Below are positions 63,843 to 64,000 of a DNA stretch of 64,000 bases, piece after piece (the first letter of the stretch is position 1; each line of letters begins with the position of its first letter). Source of the stretch: Acidobacteriaceae bacterium (lineage in GTDB: Bacteria > Acidobacteriota > Terriglobia > Terriglobales > Acidobacteriaceae); NCBI GenBank assembly GCA_028283625.1, contig JAPWKG010000015.1, positions 1-64,000 of the forward strand. The letters run 5' to 3'. The notes beneath the pieces were generated by a model that worked only from the letters and a program-made list of their open reading frames with translations, was not told the DNA's origin and did no database searches. A program made the position numbers and the translations under genes.

Positions 63843-64000
63843 TTAGGCTGCAGGGGCCGCTGCCGGTTCAGGCTCCGGTTGCGGCGGAATCAGAGAAACA
63901 CGCTCTGTGATGTCGAGCCCGGAACGGCGCAGGAGGCCCTGCACGGTTGGCTCATTGAGACGGGTAGCATCGTACTCCACGCGAACGGTATTCTCCGCGG
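63843..64000 (-). CDS. Partial gene at window edge, possible HMA-like domain end
   Basis: Only the last 52 codons are inside the window. They read ENTVRVEYDATRLNEPTVQGLLRRSG, which resembles the second half of a heavy-metal-associated ferredoxin-like domain, then a Pro/Glu/Ala tail. It ends 12 bases before ccmE on the same strand and is probably co-transcribed. The metal-binding Cys pair, if any, is outside the window. Confidence 0.5.
   Translation of the reverse strand, partial: AENTVRVEYDATRLNEPTVQGLLRRSGLDITERVSLIPPQPEPEPAAAPAA

Overview
The window is about 64 kb of a Gram-negative, high-G+C chromosome. The gene set suggests an acidobacterium of the Terriglobia (Granulicella, Terriglobus or Edaphobacter type). 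This rests on an Oar-like TonB receptor fragment, a menaquinone-type methyltransferase, an F1-side atp operon with two b subunits and no a or c subunit, a cysteine-type CcmE, and many secreted proteins and lipoproteins. The taxonomic call is inference, because no rRNA gene is present.

Region 1 (1-4.1 kb) is accessory. It holds the end of an ArdC-like antirestriction protein, a strong hairpin, the 3' half of a TonB-dependent receptor that starts abruptly without its N-terminal domains, and a secreted parallel beta-helix protein. The receptor and beta-helix genes look more A+T-rich than the rest. From tRNA-Gly(CCC) onward the window is core-like.

Region 2 (4.2-17.1 kb): AraC regulator, S41 protease (minus strand), SurA-like chaperone, YhaM-like nuclease, then aroC-def-fmt-rsmB. 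A TetR / isochorismatase / DHA2 efflux module follows, with two palindromic operators placed around its promoter. Region 3 (17.1-25.3 kb) is on the minus strand: DoxX-like, TerC, aroB, ubiE/menG, a CDF transporter with three C-terminal domains and a PASTA protein form one run; tatB-tatC-M28 peptidase forms another. Region 4 (25.4-31.1 kb): two lipoproteins, a DegT aminotransferase, hfq-hflX.

Region 5 (31.4-37.8 kb) is the ATP synthase operon atpF'-atpF-atpH-atpA-atpG-atpD-atpC, preceded by a gene-free stretch with strong RNA-like folds. Region 6 (37.9-46.4 kb) is mixed: membrane protein, Tat-exported phosphoesterase, TPR/aspartic protease, orphan DNA methyltransferase, MBL hydrolase, rhomboid protease, XRE regulator. 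Region 7 (46.6-53.3 kb): nadA-nadB-nadC for NAD synthesis, fabG, and a divergent two-domain ThyX-like protein. Region 8 (53.3-57.6 kb): queuosine precursor transporter, tRNA-Ser(CGA), recA, queG and a BrkB-family protein. Region 9 (57.6-64 kb): beta-propeller lipoprotein, a candidate small RNA, the haem-export operon ccmA-ybaK-ccmB-ccmC-ccmD, an M20 peptidase, ccmE and a partial gene at the edge.

Themes: export and envelope work (Tat, Ccm, SurA, Ctp, rhomboid, secreted proteases), cofactor and aromatic synthesis (NAD, chorismate, menaquinone, queuosine) and energy coupling. No CRISPR array, complete transposon or obvious defence cluster is visible. The least explained items are the truncated receptor next to ardC, two structured RNA candidates, the divergent ThyX-like protein, and the tandem operator array.
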